From assembly GCA_001803185.1 (NCBI GenBank), contig MHBB01000081.1:7877-54433 (forward strand): DNA of 46,557 nt. The letters are read 5' to 3'. The notes beneath the pieces were generated by a model, which was given only the letters and a program-made list of their open reading frames with translations, was not told the DNA's origin and ran no database searches. Position numbers and translations under genes: made by a program. This stretch comes from Legionellales bacterium RIFCSPHIGHO2_12_FULL_35_11 (GTDB taxonomy: Bacteria > Pseudomonadota > Gammaproteobacteria > Legionellales > Legionellaceae). Positions 43,301 through 46,557 of the stretch are shown one piece after another (the first letter of the stretch is position 1; each line of letters opens with the position of its first letter).

Positions 43301-43555
43301 CTAGTGCTGATTACCTCGATTACGATAACCATGGTTATCGCCTGTGTAAAAATAATACCTTGGATTCCAAAACGAAGGTCCATATCCATCATCATATGTC
43401 CCATATCCATCATATCCAACCGTGTATCCAGTATATCCTGGACTATAGTCGGCATAATCAGGCGCATCTTCAAATTGAACGGTGTTAGCGCACCCATTTA
43501 TCGTCGCTAAAGTTAAGATGACAAATAAAGTACAAGTTTTATTATTCACGTTCAT
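43301..43555 (-). CDS. Small tyrosine/glycine-rich lipoprotein, putative
   Basis: An 84-aa protein. The N-terminus NVNNKTCTLFVILTLATING-C is a lipoprotein signal with a plausible lipobox (TING before Cys). The mature part is dominated by Tyr, Gly and Asp (DYSPGYTGYTVGYDGYGTYDD). The ATG at 43555 is only two bases after AAGGAT, while an in-frame GTG at 43549 has better spacing, so the start may be GTG. Composition resembles low-complexity surface or envelope lipoproteins. Short overlapping frames on other strands were rejected because this one has a signal peptide. Confidence 0.6.
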   Translation of the reverse strand: MNVNNKTCTLFVILTLATINGCANTVQFEDAPDYADYSPGYTGYTVGYDGYGTYDDGYGPSFWNPRYYFYTGDNHGYRNRGNQH

Positions 43556-43622
43556 ATCCTTTATCAGTCTGTGTACTTAAAGTATATGACGTGTTTTTAA
43601 TAACGGCAAATTATTATTACAA

Positions 43623-43667
43623 TAGACTTTTTGCATAACCTGTAGACTGGACTTTATGACTTTTTAA
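43623..43667. mobile_element. Fused solo arms of family B and family A
   Basis: TAGACTTTTTGCATAACCTGTAGA (43623-43646) is one end of the family B copy at 34765. CTGGACTTTATGACTTTTTAA (43647-43667) is one end of family A. No partner arms are present. It directly abuts the stop codon of the secreted-protein gene. Confidence 0.7.
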
Positions 43668-43668
43668 C

Positions 43669-44388
43669 CTAGGCATGCATTAACATATCTATTTGTTGAG
43701 TCAGCTCAGAGTAACCTGCTTCTACATTAATGAAGTTTCTATCAGCTAAAAATATAGATAATGAACCATCATCAGTTGCATTTGTTGACTGTAAAACCCC
43801 ATTAAAATTCATTTTTGTAAGCCTAGTGAAGTCACTCATGTTAGTTAAAAAATAAAAATTCCTATAGAAATTTTCTTTATTATAATTAATTAAGCTCACA
43901 TCTTTTTCTAAATGATTACCAGGTAAATAATCTTTTAAGGAATATGACTCATTATTATGTACAGCTATTATTTTTCCGCTCGGTAATAATTTTGTAATTT
44001 CTCCAGCAAATTTCCTGACTAATTTATGAGCTCCTACATCATAATTACCATACTCTGTTAATGTTTTTTTAATCCCTTCATCTGTGTATATTCTATTTGG
44101 ATCAAATTCATACCGCTTTCCTTTTAAAGTAAAACAGATATTCCGTCCGCCTGGATGCACTAAAGTTATAATGCCACCTCCCTTTAGCCGAATAACTTGT
44201 CGCGCAGCTTTTAATGCCGTAACTTCGTTTTGGTGCACATGAATAAATGTCTTACCTGGGCCATTATTTTCCTGCAGTATTACGACGGTAGTATTACCTA
44301 TGCGAAAATGATGACTAATGACTTTAGCATTTACCTTGGCCATAAAAGACATTAGCATTAATAAGATTAATAAAAAAAAAATTCGCAT
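43669..44388 (-). CDS. Secreted protein of unknown function with an HxHxNE motif
   Basis: A 239-aa protein with a signal peptide MRIFFLLILLMLMSFMAKVNA. Mature features are GKTFIHVHQNEVTALKAARQ, KGGGIITLVHPGGRNICFTL and YEFDPNRIYTDEGI. The H-x-H-x-N-E arrangement and the later H-P-G-G-R-N and FDPNRIYT strings look like active-site segments of a metallohydrolase or carboxypeptidase-like fold. I cannot name the family. Its last codon abuts a family A/B fused arm, so the C-terminus may have been altered by an insertion. It stands alone. Confidence 0.5.
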   Translation of the reverse strand: MRIFFLLILLMLMSFMAKVNAKVISHHFRIGNTTVVILQENNGPGKTFIHVHQNEVTALKAARQVIRLKGGGIITLVHPGGRNICFTLKGKRYEFDPNRIYTDEGIKKTLTEYGNYDVGAHKLVRKFAGEITKLLPSGKIIAVHNNESYSLKDYLPGNHLEKDVSLINYNKENFYRNFYFLTNMSDFTRLTKMNFNGVLQSTNATDDGSLSIFLADRNFINVEAGYSELTQQIDMLMHA

Positions 44389-44404
44389 ATATTAAACACC
44401 ATGA

Positions 44405-44555
44405 GAAAAATTTCCTACCTATCTGGTTGCCACACATTATGATAATTCCTTTATTGCGAGGTACGAAGCAACCCAGTGAACATAGCTACGAACCCTGGTT
44501 TGCTTCGTACCTCGCAATGACGAATATGTGGCAACCACATAGGCAGGAAAAATTT
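44405..44555. repeat. 151-bp palindrome of the REP-like type
   Basis: The outer arms AAAAATTTCCTACCTATCTG-GTTGCCACA and TGTGGCAAC-CACATAGGCAGGAAAAATTT pair with few mismatches. The inner arms CATTGCGAGGTACGAAGCAA-type (ATTGCGAGGTACGAAGCAAC / GTTTGCTTCGTACCTCGCAAT) flank a short loop. It differs from A, B and C in its ends but shares the 'attgcgag...gaagcaa' theme with the elements at 24866-25125. It occupies part of the 358-bp gap between a minus-strand secreted protein and the PhoU-like gene. Confidence 0.7.
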
Positions 44556-44686
44556 TACATAGTGTATCGTTTTGTGTATAAAATTTCAACTAAATTATAA
44601 CTTTAAGACAAAAATATAACTCTGTGCCACATTTTGGAGATTCCTCGCTACGCTTCTAACTAACTTCAACCTAGAAAAAGATCATA

Positions 44687-44716
44687 TTGCTGATTATTTA
44701 AATTTTCTTATATAAT
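44687..44716 (+). promoter_or_regulatory. Candidate promoter of the DUF47-pit genes
   Basis: TATAAT at 44711-44716 with TTGCTG at 44687-44692, spacer 18. It is 30 bases before the ATG, with AAAGG as ribosome site. A degraded family C half-arm (CCTAGAAAAAGATC) lies immediately upstream. Confidence 0.45.
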
Positions 44717-44746
44717 TAGTCATTATTAATAATAAAGGTAAAAAAT

Positions 44747-45418
44747 ATGGGAAACATTTTTAATGTGTTCGGCCCTTCACCTATCAAGCCTATTGAAAAG
44801 CACATGCATAAAACTTATATTTGTGCCAAACAACTTTTACCTTTATTCGAAGCAGTGCTTGAAGAAAATTGGGAGGCTGCGGAAACTATCAGAGATAGCA
44901 TCATAAATCTAGAAAAAGAAGCTGATGTTATAAAAAAGGACTTAAGACTGCATCTACCAACTGGGTTATTTCTTCCTGTTTCTAGAACGGATTTACTTGA
45001 ACTTTTAAGAGTACAAGATAAAATAGCCAACAAAGCCCAGGACATTGCTGGTTTAATTATTAGTCGAAAGATGCTTATCCCCGTAGAAATTGCTGATCAG
45101 ATAATTCCTTTCCTTAATCGTTGCCTAGACGCAGCGAAGCAAGCCTGTAAGGCAATAAATGAACTAGATGAGCTTCTAGAAAGTGGTTTTCGGGGAAGAG
45201 AAGTAACTATTGTCTCCGAAATGATTGTAACACTAGATAAAATAGAGCACGATTGTGATGAAAAACTTGCTGATATTCGGCATAGAATATTTCTAATTGA
45301 GAATAAATTTACTGCAATTGAAATAATATTTCTCTACAAATTAATGCAATGGATTGGCGATTTAGCTGATCATGCGCAAACCGTTGGTTCTCGTCTACAA
45401 ATTCTTATTGCCAGGTAA
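44747..45418 (+). CDS. DUF47/PhoU-like phosphate transport regulator (TIGR00153 family)
   Basis: A 223-aa all-helical protein. NIFNVFGPSPIKPIEKHM at the start and LRLHLPTGLFLPVSRTDLL are typical of TIGR00153, a PhoU-like family always found next to PiT transporters. Glu/Asp-rich helices bind metal in PhoU-fold proteins. It is eight bases before the pit gene, so the two are co-transcribed and the protein probably regulates or assists the transporter. Confidence 0.9.
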   Translation: MGNIFNVFGPSPIKPIEKHMHKTYICAKQLLPLFEAVLEENWEAAETIRDSIINLEKEADVIKKDLRLHLPTGLFLPVSRTDLLELLRVQDKIANKAQDIAGLIISRKMLIPVEIADQIIPFLNRCLDAAKQACKAINELDELLESGFRGREVTIVSEMIVTLDKIEHDCDEKLADIRHRIFLIENKFTAIEIIFLYKLMQWIGDLADHAQTVGSRLQILIAR

Positions 45419-45426
45419 AAAAATTA

Positions 45427-46557
45427 ATGGAACATACTTTAATCTATATTATTCCCGCTGTTATTTTATGCTTTATGATGACTTGGGGAGTTGGAGCTAA
45501 TGATCTTGCCAACGTTATGAGCACAACTATGGGATCACAAGCGATCACCATCCGGCAAGCTATAGTTATAGCAATCATTTTTGAAATAGCTGGGGCATTT
45601 TTTGGTGGTACCGGGGTTACCGAAACAATCCGTGATAGAATTATAAATATCAGTCAGCTTTCTGATAGCCCTCTTATTCTAATTGAGGGCATGCTGGGTG
45701 TTCTATTAGCCTGCACTATTTGGATGAATCTTGCTAGCTACTTAGGCGTACCTGTGTCTATTACTAACGCTTTAGTTGGCTCAATGGTAGGATTTGGCAG
45801 TGTTGTACTTGGCAACAATTATATCCACTGGAATCAAGTATCTCACATTGCAATTGGCTGGATAACCTCCCCACTAATAGCTGGCGTTTCAAGTTATGCT
45901 TTATTTATATCAATTCAACAAACTATTTTTGCAAAGGCAAATCCACTTGCAAAAGCTAAATTATATATGCCACTTTATCTTTTTTTAATAGGGTGTATCT
46001 TATCATTTTTTATTCTATTTAAAGGGTTAAAACATTTCAACATTCACTTAAGTAATCTACATAGCATACTTACCATGCTATCGACTAGCATAATTATCGT
46101 GATAATTGGCACAATTACAATTAGACGGATACCTGAAAAACAAATTATGAAACGACGCGATAACTTTCGGCAAATAGAACGTTATTTTGCGATTCTTATG
46201 GCTATGACTGCCTGTGCCATGGTCTTCGCACACGGTTCTAATGATGTAGCATTAACCGTTGGGCCTTTAACCATTATCTATACTTTAGTTCTAGACTCTC
46301 ACCAGCATTTTAATGTTTCATTATACCCTTCTTGGATAATTTTATTAGCATTATTTGGAGTCATCTCAGGATTTTTACTTTATGGAAGAAAGGTAATTGA
46401 AACTGTAGGTAGCTCAATTACAACTTTAACTCCTAGTAGAGCTTTTGCTGCAACGCTCGCTGCTGCTACCACAGTTGTGGTTGCAACAAGTTTAGGAATC
46501 CCGGTTTCAGCAACTCAAACTTTAGTTGGCGCTGTTTTAGGCGTAGGGCTTGCTAGA
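45427..46557 (+). CDS. pit: PiT-family inorganic phosphate transporter (cut by window edge)
   Basis: The frame from ATG 45427 is open for 377 codons to the window end, so its C-terminus is missing. Starting MEHTLIYIIPAVILCFMMTW, it contains both inverted-repeat signatures of PiT: GVGANDLANVMSTTMGSQA near the start and FAHGSNDVALTVGPL in the second half. Family members are about 420 aa, so only a short tail is lost. It couples phosphate (as metal phosphate) to proton or sodium. It is directly downstream of the DUF47 gene. Confidence 0.92.
   Translation, partial: MEHTLIYIIPAVILCFMMTWGVGANDLANVMSTTMGSQAITIRQAIVIAIIFEIAGAFFGGTGVTETIRDRIINISQLSDSPLILIEGMLGVLLACTIWMNLASYLGVPVSITNALVGSMVGFGSVVLGNNYIHWNQVSHIAIGWITSPLIAGVSSYALFISIQQTIFAKANPLAKAKLYMPLYLFLIGCILSFFILFKGLKHFNIHLSNLHSILTMLSTSIIIVIIGTITIRRIPEKQIMKRRDNFRQIERYFAILMAMTACAMVFAHGSNDVALTVGPLTIIYTLVLDSHQHFNVSLYPSWIILLALFGVISGFLLYGRKVIETVGSSITTLTPSRAFAATLAAATTVVVATSLGIPVSATQTLVGAVLGVGLAR

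Noticed and set aside
43264..43510. Overlapping short frames on both strands around the small lipoprotein
   Set aside because: Only the minus-strand frame 43301-43555 has a lipoprotein signal peptide. The others are repetitive shadow translations of the Tyr/Gly-rich region (for example runs of His and Met).

Overview
The window looks like a chromosomal segment of an AT-rich, host-associated gammaproteobacterium of the order Legionellales. The strongest evidence is a linked icmT-icmS-icmR-like-icmQ block of the Dot/Icm type IVB secretion system at 1484-3159. A LetS/GacS/BarA-type hybrid kinase, a PPi-dependent phosphofructokinase and gammaproteobacterial housekeeping synteny (gyrA-serC-aroA-cmk-rpsA-lapA-lapB-pyrF, lepA-lepB-rnc) agree. 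The genus cannot be fixed by reading alone. No rRNA, tRNA, CRISPR array or complete IS with a transposase was seen.

Layout. 1-1211 (minus): ygfA-ubiK-comM, with comM running off the left edge. 1484-3159 (plus): icmT, icmS, an IcmR-like (FIR) gene and icmQ. 3423-4676: a CorB/YfjD-type CNNM-CBS membrane protein. 4724-15804 (minus): a GspH/FimT-like pseudopilin, then, read from its upstream end, gyrA, serC, aroA, cmk, rpsA, lapA, lapB, pyrF and a uracil-DNA-glycosylase-fold protein. ihfB is absent from its usual place. 15957-19230 (plus): lepA, lepB, rnc. 19239-21001 (minus): DUF1840 gene and gltX. 21072-24730 (plus): LetS/BarA-like kinase and PPi-PFK. 25202-27786: type IV pilin, bolA and an APC permease. 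27911-33771 (minus): fadE, an unknown protein, anmK and mpl (muropeptide recycling).

34320-40606 (plus) is the most unusual locus. Two short precursor peptides with double-glycine leaders, both too short for ordinary gene calling, are followed by an MvdC/MvdD-type ATP-grasp ligase, a secreted HEAT-repeat-like protein, a HlyD-type adaptor and a C39-peptidase ABC exporter. Together they form a putative graspetide (omega-ester/amide RiPP) cluster in a Dot/Icm-bearing bacterium. 40674-46557 holds an internally deleted polyphosphate kinase, a DUF2236/MpaB-like gene, efp, a small lipoprotein, a secreted protein of unknown function, and a PhoU-like (DUF47)-PiT phosphate-transport pair cut by the right edge.

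Small non-autonomous palindromic repeats are scattered throughout. Family A is a roughly 153-bp MITE with long terminal inverted repeats (CTGGACTTTATGACTTTTT) and visible 5-bp target duplications. Family B is a roughly 150-bp palindrome bounded by TAGACTT...AAGTCTA, and two copies lie in frame inside protein-coding genes, as Rickettsia palindromic elements do. Family C is a CCTAGAAAAAGCAGTTGAG hairpin, one copy of which carries a second large palindrome inside it. Coding calls rest on recognisable motifs and synteny. The repeat and RiPP interpretations rest on direct comparison of sequence within the window.
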